Assembly (NCBI GenBank): GCA_015234425.1 | Contig: JADGNE010000033.1 | Span: 124,001-188,000, forward strand | From: Devosia sp. | GTDB taxonomy: Bacteria; Pseudomonadota; Alphaproteobacteria; Rhizobiales; Devosiaceae | Length of the DNA stretch: 64,000 nucleotides | Direction: 5' to 3' | Shown here: positions 34,706 to 45,834 of the stretch, piece by piece | Layout of the letters: the number at the start of each line of letters is the position of its first letter | Position numbering within the stretch: position 1 is the first letter of the stretch | The notes under the pieces: model-generated | What the model was told of the DNA's origin: nothing | The model's database searches: none | What the model saw: only the letters and a program-made list of their open reading frames with translations | Made by a program: the position numbers and the translations under genes

Positions 34706-36451
34706 GTGTTTCGAATTCAACACCTACAGTCGCTGGGAGCAGCAGTCGTGGCCTTTGGCTGCCTGCTGCTTGGCGGCGCGGCCATTCTCAGCAATTACAA
34801 TGATTTCCAGCGCTTCGGTCACGGCGCTGAGGAAATGCGCGTCTTCGTCCTTGTGCTCGACAGCGCCAATGCCATTTCCGCCGAACGCGGTCCGGCCAAT
34901 GTCGCTATGGCGGCAAAACCTTCCGAGCTCGACGAGGCGCTGGTCGCACTCGAGCAGAGCCGCGCCAAGACCGACGACGCCATCGCTGTAATGATCGAGG
35001 CGCTCACCCTCCACCACGTCGACGACCAGGCCAGGCTCACCGCCATCACCGAGGTTCTGGAAAGCCTCAACACCGGACGGATGGCCGTGGACAAGGTCGT
35101 GGCCGTGCCGCTCGAGGCGCGCACCACATTGCATGTGCCACTGGCAATCATGGCTATGTTCCGTGCCGCCGACAGCGCCGCCGATCTGCGCAACGAGGTC
35201 AGCGGCCATCTGGTGCCGACAACGCCGCAGATTGCCGGGGAGGTGCTGCTCGCCAGCAGCGCCAGCGCCCTGCGCGAACAGGCCGGCCGGCTCGGCTCCT
35301 ATGTGGTGATGACACTGGTGGCGCCGCGCGACGAGGACGCCAATTATGCCCTGCTGATGGACAAGACGAGCGCCATCATCCTCAATATATGGGAGAGCGG
35401 GCTGAACAATGCCGCGCTCTTTTCCGGCAATGACACCATTGCCAGCCTCGTGGAACGCGTCGAGGCCGAATATCTCGACGACGCCATGCCCATGGCCATC
35501 GCCACCGCCCATATCATGGGGCCGACCAATGGCATGTCGGGCGGCTCCTTCACCGAAGTCTATGTCCCGGGCATGGCAAGCCTCGAGAGCCTGCGCAATG
35601 AGCTGGTCGAACTCTCGCTCACCATGCTCGAGACACGCCGCCTGCAGGCGCGGCAGGCCATGATCGATTCCGCCCTCCTCACCGCGCTGGTGATTTCCGT
35701 GCTGATCGGGGTGGGGGCAATGTTTCGGCGCGGGCTCTTCACCCCGCTCCTCGCCCTGCATGGCGAGGTCGTGGCCCTCGCCAGCGGCGATCTCACCACG
35801 CCGCCCAAGGCAGGCAATGCGGCCCGCGAGGTCAACGATATTTTCGAGGGTCTGGCCATCCTGCGGGAAAACCAGCGGGAGAAGCGGCGGCTAGAAGGTC
35901 TGCAAAGGCAGATGAACCTTCGGCTCAAGCGCCTCTCCGAAACCGATACTCTCACCGGCCTGCTCAATCGCCGGGCTCTCGTGCAACGCGCCGACGCGCT
36001 GTTCCGACGGGCAAAAATCACCGGCGAAGACATGGCCGTGGTTCTGTTCGACATCGACCACTTCAAGAACGTCAACGACACCCATGGCCATTCGGTCGGC
36101 GATGAAGTGCTGGCCGGTGTGGCACGCGAAATCGGCCTACTGACCCGCCCCACCGATGCTTTTGCGCGGCTGGGGGGCGAGGAGTTTGTCATCATCCTGC
36201 GCCGCGTCGATCTGGAACAGGCGATCAGCATCGTGACCCATTTCAAGAACCAGCTGCATCGCAATCCGGTCCAGCAGCCCCTGCAATTGAAGATCACCGC
36301 GAGCTTCGGCATTGCCATGCGCCTCGCCGATTCCGACGAAAGCTGGGACGAAATCTTCCGCCGGGCAGACCAGCATCTCTACGCTGCCAAGAATGCCGGC
36401 CGCGACCGGATTGTCAGCGACAGCGCCGACACCGCCCAGCGCATCGCCTGA
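34706..36451 (+). CDS. Membrane sensor diguanylate cyclase
   Basis: 581 residues. One N-terminal membrane helix (~10-30), a ~290-residue helical periplasmic sensor region with no domain I can name, a second helix (~325-342), a HAMP-like linker with a short coiled coil, and a C-terminal GGDEF domain from ~415. The active-site loop reads G-G-E-E-F (about residue 490) with D-I-D-H-F-K-N-V-N-D-T-H-G-H before it, so it should make c-di-GMP. I see no R-x-x-D inhibitory site directly upstream (the context is L-T-R-P-T-D-A-F-A-R-L). It starts at GTG 34706. Signal unknown. Confidence 0.92.
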   Translation: MFRIQHLQSLGAAVVAFGCLLLGGAAILSNYNDFQRFGHGAEEMRVFVLVLDSANAISAERGPANVAMAAKPSELDEALVALEQSRAKTDDAIAVMIEALTLHHVDDQARLTAITEVLESLNTGRMAVDKVVAVPLEARTTLHVPLAIMAMFRAADSAADLRNEVSGHLVPTTPQIAGEVLLASSASALREQAGRLGSYVVMTLVAPRDEDANYALLMDKTSAIILNIWESGLNNAALFSGNDTIASLVERVEAEYLDDAMPMAIATAHIMGPTNGMSGGSFTEVYVPGMASLESLRNELVELSLTMLETRRLQARQAMIDSALLTALVISVLIGVGAMFRRGLFTPLLALHGEVVALASGDLTTPPKAGNAAREVNDIFEGLAILRENQREKRRLEGLQRQMNLRLKRLSETDTLTGLLNRRALVQRADALFRRAKITGEDMAVVLFDIDHFKNVNDTHGHSVGDEVLAGVAREIGLLTRPTDAFARLGGEEFVIILRRVDLEQAISIVTHFKNQLHRNPVQQPLQLKITASFGIAMRLADSDESWDEIFRRADQHLYAAKNAGRDRIVSDSADTAQRIA

Positions 36452-36554
36452 TTGAGCCCCCAGCCTGTGGGGTGCCCGGCCGCTCAACGCGGTTTGCATT
36501 GACTTGGCCACTGGCGTGCAGCAATCAGGGAGCCAATCAAAAAGGAAGCCCCTC

Positions 36555-37424
36555 ATGTCCGTCGACCAGATCTCCGTCGCTCTCACCAAGGATCAGGCCT
36601 ATGCACTGGTCGACGCCGTGATGGAGCGGGACGATCTGGCGCTGACCGCATCGGCGCATGAAAACGAAGACACTGGTGAGTGGTTCTTTGAAGCCACCTG
36701 CGACAGCCCGCCGGATATCGACGCCTTCAATGCGCTAGCCAAGGAGGTTCTGGGCGGAACGGTGGAATTTTCCGTCGAAACGCTCGACCCCGATGTTAAC
36801 TGGGTCGCCAAATCGCTCGAGGGCCTCGCCCCGGTGATCGCGGGCGGCTTCTATGTCTATGGCAGCCATGAGACCGGCCCGATCCCCGAAGGCCTGACGC
36901 CGATGAAGATCGACGCCGCCCAGGCGTTTGGCACCGGCCACCACCAGACCACCACCGGCTGCCTTGAGGCAATCGAAGCGCTGCTGCAGCGCGACAAGCC
37001 GCAGAACATGATCGATGTCGGCACCGGCACCGGCGTTCTCGCCATCGCGCTCGCCAAGCGTGTCGGCGTCAATGTTCTGGCTACCGATATCGACCCAGTT
37101 GCGGTGACGACGACCGAAGAGAACGCACGGGACAACGACGTTGCCGAGCTGATCGATGCGCTCGAGGCCACCGGCCTTGACCACGAAGCCATCACTGCCC
37201 GCGCGCCCTATGATCTGGTGGTTGCCAATATCCTGGCCGGTCCGCTGACCGAACTGGCCCCCGGCATGGGCGGCATCACCCGCCAGGGTGGGACGGCCAT
37301 TCTATCGGGCATTCTCAACACCCAGGCCGACGGCGTCATCGCCGCCTATGAGGCTGCCGGTTTCAAGCTGGTGGATCACCTCAAGCGCAAGGAATGGACG
37401 ACCCTGGTGCTCGAAAAGCACTGA
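36555..37424 (+). CDS. prmA: Ribosomal protein L11 methyltransferase PrmA
   Basis: A 289-residue SAM-dependent enzyme that trimethylates ribosomal protein L11. An N-terminal recognition domain (~1-90) precedes the methyltransferase domain with D-A-A-Q-A-F-G-T-G-H-H-Q-T-T, motif I M-I-D-V-G-T-G-T-G-V-L-A-I-A and the N-I-L-A-G-P-L motif IV. The ATG at 36555 has A-A-A-G-G-A-A-G upstream; the longer frame has no support. Gene order uvrD...prmA...pepP is conserved among relatives. Confidence 0.95.
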   Translation: MSVDQISVALTKDQAYALVDAVMERDDLALTASAHENEDTGEWFFEATCDSPPDIDAFNALAKEVLGGTVEFSVETLDPDVNWVAKSLEGLAPVIAGGFYVYGSHETGPIPEGLTPMKIDAAQAFGTGHHQTTTGCLEAIEALLQRDKPQNMIDVGTGTGVLAIALAKRVGVNVLATDIDPVAVTTTEENARDNDVAELIDALEATGLDHEAITARAPYDLVVANILAGPLTELAPGMGGITRQGGTAILSGILNTQADGVIAAYEAAGFKLVDHLKRKEWTTLVLEKH

Positions 37425-37486
37425 GGATTTTTGGGGTCGTCGCGCCTAAGGACACGCTTCCTCTCTGAGGCGAAATTCATCCATCT

Positions 37487-37559
37487 GTCGTCATTGCCCA
37501 GTTTATCCGGGCAATCTATTCACCGTGGCATGGATCACCCGGATAAACCGGGTGACGAC
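37487..37559. repeat. REP-like palindromic element A
   Basis: A 73-nt element bounded by GTCGTCA and TGACGAC inverted ends. Inside are two hairpins: TGCCC...GGGCA on the left and TCACCCGG-ATAAA-CCGGGTGA on the right. The right half translates to the D-H-P-D-K-P-G-D-D pattern often seen in false genes over such repeats. It lies in the 283-bp gap after prmA (37425-37707), which otherwise holds a terminator. Confidence 0.7.
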
Positions 37560-37639
37560 GGCGACGGTGGACTTGGCGCGATGTGGCTATGCGGGTGCAG
37601 TCGCAGAACCGCGCGCAAAGCCCCCAAAATACAAAAGCC

Positions 37640-37676
37640 CGAAAAAAGCAAAATCCCCGAAGCGGGCTCCGGGGAT
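37640..37676 (-). terminator. Terminator of the first small basic protein gene
   Basis: On the minus strand ATCCCCG and CGGGGAT form a 7-bp stem around a 10-nt loop, followed by TTTGCTTTTTT. It lies ~30 bp after the stop of the 43-residue protein gene. Confidence 0.75.
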
Positions 37677-37707
37677 CAAATCAGATCGTCAGCGATGCAG
37701 GCAGCCG

Positions 37708-37839
37708 TTACGGGCGCTTGGTGACCGCGCCGATCAGCTGATGCTGCATGCGATAGTTAACCTGGCGTGTGGCTTCGCGACCGCGAGCGTGGATAAGACC
37801 ACCCAGTGCGTTGCGGAAACCATTCTTGCTCTCAGCCAT
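37708..37839 (-). CDS. Small basic protein, 43 aa, paralogue 1
   Basis: The frame starts at ATG 37839 (G-G-A-G six bases upstream) and encodes 43 residues: M-A-E-S-K-N-G-F-R-N-A-L-G-G-L-I-H-A-R-G-R-E, then A-T-R-Q-V-N-Y-R-M and ending V-T-K-R-P. It is rich in Arg/Lys and predicted helical. Its core F-R-N-A-L-x-x-L-I-x-x-R-x-R-x-A-x-R-Q-V lines up with the next small gene. A good ribosome binding site and a proper terminator argue it is real despite its size. Function unknown; an in-frame ATG at 37851 is an alternative start. Confidence 0.75.
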   Translation of the reverse strand: MAESKNGFRNALGGLIHARGREATRQVNYRMQHQLIGAVTKRP

Positions 37840-37956
37840 CTTTTTCTCCATGCGACGGGGGTCTGTTGCCATCCGTCAAAGCCTATGTAGGCTGTTTGCT
37901 CTGCGTCCGTTAGGGGTCAAAGAGCAGACCAGCCATGCCGCTTTTGCAGGGCGTGA

Positions 37957-38091
37957 TTAACGCGCCAGCTTGCGGGCGGCTTCGTGCCCGTGATCGCGGT
38001 CATACTGAGCCAGATAACGCTGGGCCTGACGCGTGCGACCTTCAACAAGCGAGTTGAGCGCGCGCTGGAAGAAATTGTTTCCCTTGTTCAT
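37957..38091 (-). CDS. Small basic protein, 44 aa, paralogue 2
   Basis: Starts at ATG 38091 with A-G-G-A-G-A seven bases upstream and encodes M-N-K-G-N-N-F-F-Q-R-A-L-N-S-L-V-E-G-R, then T-R-Q-A-Q-R-Y-L-A-Q-Y-D-R-D-H-G and ending A-A-R-K-L-A-R. It is helical, basic, and similar to the downstream 43-residue protein (F-x-x-A-L-x-x-L-V/I-x-x-R-x-R-x-A-x-R). It lies 117 bp before that gene on the same strand, so the two may be co-transcribed. I see no known domain; a nucleic-acid- or membrane-surface-binding peptide is conceivable. Confidence 0.75.
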   Translation of the reverse strand: MNKGNNFFQRALNSLVEGRTRQAQRYLAQYDRDHGHEAARKLAR

Positions 38092-38199
38092 TTTCCGTCT
38101 CCTGATGTCTGCCGATGAGATAGTGTTCTTTTGGCGCGAGGAGTAGCGCCACAACCACAAGCCAGCCATGCCTGCACTGCAGCCCGGCGCCGGGAAGAT

Positions 38200-40020
38200 A
38201 TGATGAGCACACCCAGTTTCGCCCCTGCCCTATTCCAGAGCTTTGAGGAAAAGAGCGACCCCAGCCACGTGGCGCCGCGCCTGGCAGCCCTGCGCCAGGC
38301 CATGAAACAGGCCGGCGTCGACGCCTTCCTCATTCCCCGCGCCGATGCCCATCGCGGCGAATCCGTGCCGGCGAGCGAGGCGCGCCTCGCCTATGTCACC
38401 GGCTTTACCGGTTCAGCGGGCATGGCGATGGTCACTGCCGACAAGGCCCACCTCTTCATCGACAGCCGCTACACACTGCAGGCCCCGGCGCAGACCGACA
38501 CCAATCTGGTCGAGGTGCACGAAGTGCCCAGCATGAGTTTTGACCTGAAACCCTATGTGCCCGCTGGGGCCGTACTGGCCTATGACCCGTGGCTGCATAC
38601 ACCGGGCAGCGTGCGCGACATGGAAACGCAATTGCGGGGCCACGCCAAAATCGTGTCCCATGCCAATCTCGTCGATAGTGTCTGGGAAGACCGCCCTGCT
38701 CCGCCCGTCAGCACGATCGAATTTCTGGGCCACAACCGCGCCGGCAAGACCGCCGCGGACAAGATCGCCGAGATCCAGGCCTCGCTGAAGGCCGACGGCG
38801 CCGATGCCGCCGTGCTGACCCTGCCTGAGTCCATCTGCTGGCTGTTCAACATGCGCGGGCGCGATGTACCGAACACGCCGTTCGTGCTCGGCTTTGCCAC
38901 CGCGCCAGCGGAAGGCAGCCCGCTGCTCTATCTCGATCCGGCCAAGATCACGCCGGAGCTGAAAAACGCTCTGTCCGGCATCGCCGATGTGGCAGCCAGC
39001 ACCGATCTGCCCGGCGCGCTTGAAGCCCTGGGCAAGGACGGCAAATCCGTGCTGGTGGACCCGCACTCCGCGCCCATGGCCGTCGCCGATACGCTCACCA
39101 AGGCGGGAGCAAGACTGGTCGACAAGCGCGACCCGGTGCTGCTGCCAAAATCGCGCAAAAATGACGCTGAACTGGCCGGCATGCGCGAGGCGCACAAGCT
39201 CGACGGCGTGGCCCTGGCAAAATTCCTCCACTGGTTCGATAGCGAAGCGCCAAAGGGACAGCTGACCGAAATCGGCATTGTCACCGCACTGGAGGCGTTC
39301 CGCCGCGAGGAAGAGAGCTGCATCGACGCAAGCTTCGACACTATTTCCGGCGCCGGCCCCAACGGGGCGATCGTCCATTACCGCGTGACCACCAAGACCG
39401 ACCGCACACTCAAGGCCGGGGAAATCATGCTGGTCGACAGCGGCGCGCAATATCTTTCGGGCACCACCGACATCACCCGCACCCTGTCCACCGGCTCGGC
39501 CACGGCCGAGCAGAAGGACCGCTATACGCGCGTCCTCAAGGGCATGATCGCCATTTCAATGGCGCGTTTCCCGCGGGGCACCAGCGGCGCGCAGATCGAC
39601 GTGTTGGCGCGCCAGTTCCTCTGGGCCGATGGCGTCACCTATAATCACGGCACCGGCCATGGCGTCGGCGCCTTCCTCGGCGTGCATGAGGGGCCGATCG
39701 GCATCTCCAGCCGCTATCCGCTGCCGCTGGAAGTGGGCAATGTCATTTCCAATGAACCCGGATACTACAAGGCCGGCGAGTACGGCATCCGCATCGAGAA
39801 CCTGATCGTGGTGCAGGAGTGCGCTGGATATCCCGGCTATCTCGACTTCGAGACCATCACCCTGGCCCCCATTGATACACGGCTGATCGCGCTTGAGCTG
39901 CTGACCGCAGCCGAGCGGGACTGGCTCAACGCATTCCATGCGCGTGTGTGGACGGAGATTGGTCCGCTGGTGAGCGGCGACGTCAAAGCTTGGCTCGAAC
40001 AGGCGACCAAGGCCATTTGA
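38200..40020 (+). CDS. pepP: Xaa-Pro aminopeptidase (aminopeptidase P, M24B)
   Basis: A ~606-residue metallopeptidase that removes an N-terminal residue preceding proline. Three domains as in the eukaryote-like long form: two creatinase-like N-terminal domains (F-L-I-P-R-A-D-A-H-R-G-E near residue 45 and Y-V-T-G-F-T-G-S-A-G) and the pita-bread domain. Metal ligands can be followed in M-L-V-D-S-G-A-Q-Y, T-T-D-I-T-R-T, G-T-G-H-G-V-G, S-N-E-P-G-Y-Y and G-I-R-I-E-N. Two ATGs in tandem (38200, 38203) follow G-G-G-A-A-G. Cytosolic. Confidence 0.95.
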   Translation: MMSTPSFAPALFQSFEEKSDPSHVAPRLAALRQAMKQAGVDAFLIPRADAHRGESVPASEARLAYVTGFTGSAGMAMVTADKAHLFIDSRYTLQAPAQTDTNLVEVHEVPSMSFDLKPYVPAGAVLAYDPWLHTPGSVRDMETQLRGHAKIVSHANLVDSVWEDRPAPPVSTIEFLGHNRAGKTAADKIAEIQASLKADGADAAVLTLPESICWLFNMRGRDVPNTPFVLGFATAPAEGSPLLYLDPAKITPELKNALSGIADVAASTDLPGALEALGKDGKSVLVDPHSAPMAVADTLTKAGARLVDKRDPVLLPKSRKNDAELAGMREAHKLDGVALAKFLHWFDSEAPKGQLTEIGIVTALEAFRREEESCIDASFDTISGAGPNGAIVHYRVTTKTDRTLKAGEIMLVDSGAQYLSGTTDITRTLSTGSATAEQKDRYTRVLKGMIAISMARFPRGTSGAQIDVLARQFLWADGVTYNHGTGHGVGAFLGVHEGPIGISSRYPLPLEVGNVISNEPGYYKAGEYGIRIENLIVVQECAGYPGYLDFETITLAPIDTRLIALELLTAAERDWLNAFHARVWTEIGPLVSGDVKAWLEQATKAI

Positions 40021-40028
40021 GGCTTATC

Positions 40029-40062
40029 GAAGAAAATCTCCCTCGGGCTGGCCCGAGGGAGA
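40029..40062. terminator. Strong hairpin between convergent genes
   Basis: TCTCCCTCGGG (40037-40047) and CCCGAGGGAGA (40052-40062) make a perfect 11-bp stem with a 4-nt loop. On the minus strand TTTTC follows, so it suits the DUF3828-like gene best; pepP ends 16 bp before it on the other side. Confidence 0.75.
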
Positions 40063-40070
40063 CTGCATAA

Positions 40071-40538
40071 TCAGGGCTCGACGCCCAGAGTCTCGAGGAA
40101 AATCTCGCTCAGGCGATATTCCCGACCCGGCGAGATCGAGGTGACATCATCGATGCGCCAGCCATTGTCCTCGAACACCAGATCGTAGATCAGCTCGGTC
40201 GGCTCGCCGAAATTGGTGAAGTAGACCTCGGCCGTCGCCACATCCCCCTCGACCTCGGTAGCGACGATCTCGAAGTCGGCGATGTCGAAATCCTGCCCGT
40301 TGATATAGGGATCAAAGCCCAGCGCGCCCATTTCGCCGATGGGTGTATTGGCCTCATCCTGCTCGTAGAGCTCCTGCAGGAACGCCGAGCGGAAGATGGA
40401 TTCATCCTCGGCGAAGGCGCCGGTGAAATAGGGCTCGTAAAAGGTCTCGAGCAATGCTTCGGGACTATCAAACTCCTGCGCGGCGGCGGAGGCCACCAAC
40501 GCGGCGGCAAATCCGAAGGCGAGTACCAGACGACGCAT
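40071..40538 (-). CDS. Small secreted DUF3828-like protein
   Basis: A 155-residue exported protein: signal peptide M-R-R-L-V-L-A-F-G-F-A-A-A-L-V-A-S-A-A-A (cleavage before Q-E-F), then an acidic NTF2-like domain with L-G-F-D-P-Y-I-N-G-Q-D-F, V-A-T-A-E-V-Y-F-T-N-F-G and D-N-G-W-R-I-D-D-V, matching the DUF3828 pattern. G-A-G-G-A-G-C supports ATG 40538 rather than a longer frame. It follows the next gene by 27 bp on the same strand, so they probably form an operon. Function unknown. Confidence 0.8.
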   Translation of the reverse strand: MRRLVLAFGFAAALVASAAAQEFDSPEALLETFYEPYFTGAFAEDESIFRSAFLQELYEQDEANTPIGEMGALGFDPYINGQDFDIADFEIVATEVEGDVATAEVYFTNFGEPTELIYDLVFEDNGWRIDDVTSISPGREYRLSEIFLETLGVEP

Positions 40539-40565
40539 AATTTCGCTCCTCAAGCGAGAACCCGA

Positions 40566-41840
40566 TCAGTTAAACCAGAGCACGAAATTGGGCCAGGCGT
40601 CACCAAAGACGCGATTGCCTTCGGCAAAGCTCTGCGCATCGGCCACCGGACCATCGGCAAGGAACGGCACTGCCCCCTGACCGGTGAAGATCATGACGAG
40701 ATCGGTTCTTGTGGCCGTCTCGAAAAACGCCTTGGGATCAAAGCCCTGGCTGAAGCGCCAATGCGGCAGCAGCAATTCGCCCCCGAGAATGGTGTCGAGC
40801 GTGTCGAGCGTCGCCATCCAGGCGGAAACCACGTCCTCGGTCACTTCATGCCCGGGGAAGATGGAGGTCTGCGCCGGCGACGGCACGAGCTCGCGCTCAT
40901 CGTCTGTCTCGGCGAGGATGGCGTCCCAATTGCGGCGTGAGAGAGCAGTGATTTCGAGCAGGCGGCCGCGCACGCCGCTGAGACGCTCGGCGTCGACCAC
41001 TGGGAAAGAGAGGGTGTGAATGGCGGCGATGATGTCGGCGATCGCCGCATCGCTTTCCGGATCCATCATCAGCGTGCCGCCGCGCGAATAATCCTGCATC
41101 GGCAGGCCGGAGGCGGGGAAGACGCGATGGAGATAGGCGTCATAAAAGCCCGAAAAATCATGGGCGAGAAGGAAATCGAGCGGTGCGCCGGCGATCTGGC
41201 TATAGCCCGCGAACCAGAAGGCATCGGCGCGGTCGAAGCCAACGCTGGTGTCCTGTTCGGCCACCTTGGTCTTGGTCTTTTCCGACATCTCGCCGTCAAA
41301 ATTGTCCATGAACACGCCTGCGGAAGCCAGCAGCGTGCCAAGGGTTTCTTGGGCACCAGCTTCGCCGTCGCCATCGAAATCGATGCGGACCTTCAGCGGG
41401 TCGATGCGGACCATGAAGTCGCCGCTTTCGCCGGCGCGGATGAAGGCGGCGCGGGTGGTGTCGAGATCGGCGAGGAAATCCTCGAGCATCTGGCGCAGCT
41501 TGTCATAGCTGAGCGGCTCGGGGGCGCTGTTGGCCGGCTCGACGATTTCGCCGCCCATGCCGAGTCCCAGCAGCATGGCAGCCGCAGGCATGGAGGGAGT
41601 TGAGGCGCCGTAGCGATAGAGATCCTCGGCAAGGCCCTCATAGGCAAGGACGAGGGAATACATCGCCTCGGCAAAGCAGGCTTCGCTGTCTCCGGCCTCG
41701 CAGGCGCTTACCGCGCTGGAGAGGCCCTCGGCCGAGGTCCCCGCATAAAGGTGCTGCACCAGAGCGTCGCCTGCTTCCCCCGCGACAGCCACACCTGGCA
41801 GCATCGCCGCCGCCAGGGCCAAGCCAAGCACTCTAACCAT
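40566..41840 (-). CDS. Secreted protein of unknown function, 424 aa
   Basis: A signal peptide (M-V-R-V-L-G-L-A-L-A-A-A-M-L-P-G-V-A-V-A) leads a ~405-residue mature acidic protein. I recognise no family. It has one stretch resembling an EF-hand loop, D-F-D-G-D-G-E-A-G-A-Q-E, around residue 155; a second is not evident. Two Cys near residue ~60 (S-A-C, E-A-C-F) may pair. Helical prediction dominates. ATG 41840 has G-G-G-A-G-G upstream; the frame extends further but over the ligA end. It lies 20 bp downstream of ligA and upstream of the DUF3828-like gene. A calcium-binding periplasmic protein is a guess. Confidence 0.75.
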   Translation of the reverse strand: MVRVLGLALAAAMLPGVAVAGEAGDALVQHLYAGTSAEGLSSAVSACEAGDSEACFAEAMYSLVLAYEGLAEDLYRYGASTPSMPAAAMLLGLGMGGEIVEPANSAPEPLSYDKLRQMLEDFLADLDTTRAAFIRAGESGDFMVRIDPLKVRIDFDGDGEAGAQETLGTLLASAGVFMDNFDGEMSEKTKTKVAEQDTSVGFDRADAFWFAGYSQIAGAPLDFLLAHDFSGFYDAYLHRVFPASGLPMQDYSRGGTLMMDPESDAAIADIIAAIHTLSFPVVDAERLSGVRGRLLEITALSRRNWDAILAETDDERELVPSPAQTSIFPGHEVTEDVVSAWMATLDTLDTILGGELLLPHWRFSQGFDPKAFFETATRTDLVMIFTGQGAVPFLADGPVADAQSFAEGNRVFGDAWPNFVLWFN

Positions 41841-41859
41841 AAAACCTCCCGGTGCGGCC

Positions 41860-44163
<2,304 letters not shown>

Positions 44164-45834
44164 CTATCCCACAGCGCTCAGCAATTTCTTGGCAGCAGCG
44201 CGCGCTTCGGAGGTGATCTCGGCGCCGGCGAGCATGCGGGCGACCTCTTCCTGACGAGCGGCCTTGTCAAGCGGACGGACATGGGTGCGCATGAAGGCGC
44301 CTTCGTCCACCATCTGCTTTTCGATGAGCAGGTGCCGATTGGCCCGCGCCGCGACCTGGGGCGCATGGGTGACGGTGAGCACCTGCACGGTCTTGGCAAG
44401 CCGCGCCAGACGCCGGCCTATGGCATCGGCGACTGCGCCGCCAACACCGGTATCGATTTCGTCAAAGATCAGCACGGGGGCCGAGCCGCGATCGGCCAGA
44501 ACGACCTTGAGCGCCAGGAGGAAGCGGCTGAGTTCGCCGCCCGAGGCGACCTTGAGCAGTGGGCCGGCGGCCGTGCCCGGATTGGTCTGCACATGAAAGG
44601 CGATCTGGTCAAAGCCGGTGGCAGCGACGCGCTCGCTGTCGTGCTGGTGGTCGACGATGAAGCGCGCGGCGCCCAGCTTGAGATCAGGCAGCTCGGCTTC
44701 AACAGCCTGGCTGAGAGCGCTGGCGGCACTGGTCCGGGCGGCGGTGAGCGCGCTGGCGACTTCGCGATAGCGGGCGCGGGCCGTCGCCTCCTGGGCTTCC
44801 AGAGCCTTCAGGCGGCTCTCCCCGCTCTGCAGCGTATCGAGATCGCTCTGATATTTCTGGAGCACTTCGGCGAGACCATCGCAGGTCGTCTGATGCTTTC
44901 GCGCTGCGGCGCGGAGGGCAAAGAGGCGCTCTTCCACGGACTCCAGTTCACCCGGATCATAGGCCATGTCGCGCTTGAGGTCCTCGAGCGCGTCATTGGC
45001 GGTGTCGAGGGCGGCCAGCGTGGTGTCCAGTGCCTCGATGATCGGGTGATAGATCGAATTCTCGCCATCCGCCTTGCGCAGCATGCGGCGCATCAAGCCA
45101 GCCAGAGCCGGCGCCGGTGCGGAGGGACCATTGAGGATTTCGTCGATCTCGACGAGATCGGCTGCGCCCTTTTCGGCCTGCTGCAATTGCTGGCGTCGCG
45201 TGGCGAGTTCCTCTTCCTCGCCGGCCTGCGGCTTGAGCTTTTCCAGCTCCTCGACCGTGTGGCGGGCATAGTCCTCGGCGGCAAGGGCCTCGTCCACCCT
45301 GGCCTGCTGCTCCTTCACCGCCTGTTGGATTTCGGCCAGATCGGCCCAGGCGGAACGAACCTCCTCGGCCTGCCCGGTCAGCTCGCCAAAGGCATCGAGG
45401 GCGGCGCGGTGCGTGGCGACATCGACGAGGGCGCGATCATCATGCTGGCCGTGGATTTCAACGATCTGGCTGCCGATGCGCTGCAGGAGGGAGGCAGAGA
45501 CTGGCTGGTCGTTGATGAAGGCGCGAGTGCGACCATCGGCGAACTGCACGCGGCGCAGGATAACGTCTTCATCGTCGGGAATGGCATTGTCGCGCAGGGC
45601 AGCGCGGGCCGGATGGCTGGCGGGCAATTGCAGAACCGCGACCACCTGACCACTGTCCTGCCCCTGACGCACGAGCGAAGCATCGCCGCGGCCGCCCAGG
45701 GCGAGGGTCAGGGCATCGAGGAGAATGGACTTGCCGGCACCGGTCTCACCGGTGAGCACGGTCATGCCGCTATCAAGGGCCAGGTCGAGCTGGTCGATGA
45801 GCACGATATTGCGGACCGAAAGCGCGTTCAGCAT
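44164..45834 (-). CDS. recN: DNA repair protein RecN
   Basis: A 556-residue SMC-like ATPase used in double-strand-break repair. Walker A G-E-T-G-A-G-K-S-I-L is near residue 30, a long coiled coil (Q-Q-A-R-V-D-E-A and E-E-E-L-A-T-R-R-Q-Q-L-Q-Q-A) fills the middle, A-S-G-G-E-L-S-R-F is the ABC signature and L-I-F-D-E-I-D-T-G-V-G-G is Walker B. Start M-L-N-A-L-S-V-R-N-I-V-L fits the family. It is separated from bamD by a methyltransferase gene. I found no exact LexA box in the 141 bp upstream. Confidence 0.96.
   Translation of the reverse strand: MLNALSVRNIVLIDQLDLALDSGMTVLTGETGAGKSILLDALTLALGGRGDASLVRQGQDSGQVVAVLQLPASHPARAALRDNAIPDDEDVILRRVQFADGRTRAFINDQPVSASLLQRIGSQIVEIHGQHDDRALVDVATHRAALDAFGELTGQAEEVRSAWADLAEIQQAVKEQQARVDEALAAEDYARHTVEELEKLKPQAGEEEELATRRQQLQQAEKGAADLVEIDEILNGPSAPAPALAGLMRRMLRKADGENSIYHPIIEALDTTLAALDTANDALEDLKRDMAYDPGELESVEERLFALRAAARKHQTTCDGLAEVLQKYQSDLDTLQSGESRLKALEAQEATARARYREVASALTAARTSAASALSQAVEAELPDLKLGAARFIVDHQHDSERVAATGFDQIAFHVQTNPGTAAGPLLKVASGGELSRFLLALKVVLADRGSAPVLIFDEIDTGVGGAVADAIGRRLARLAKTVQVLTVTHAPQVAARANRHLLIEKQMVDEGAFMRTHVRPLDKAARQEEVARMLAGAEITSEARAAAKKLLSAVG

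Noticed and set aside
37431..37724. 97-codon plus-strand frame containing D-H-P-D-K-P-G-D-D
   Set aside because: This pattern is the translation of a REP-like palindrome and recurs as false genes in many genomes.
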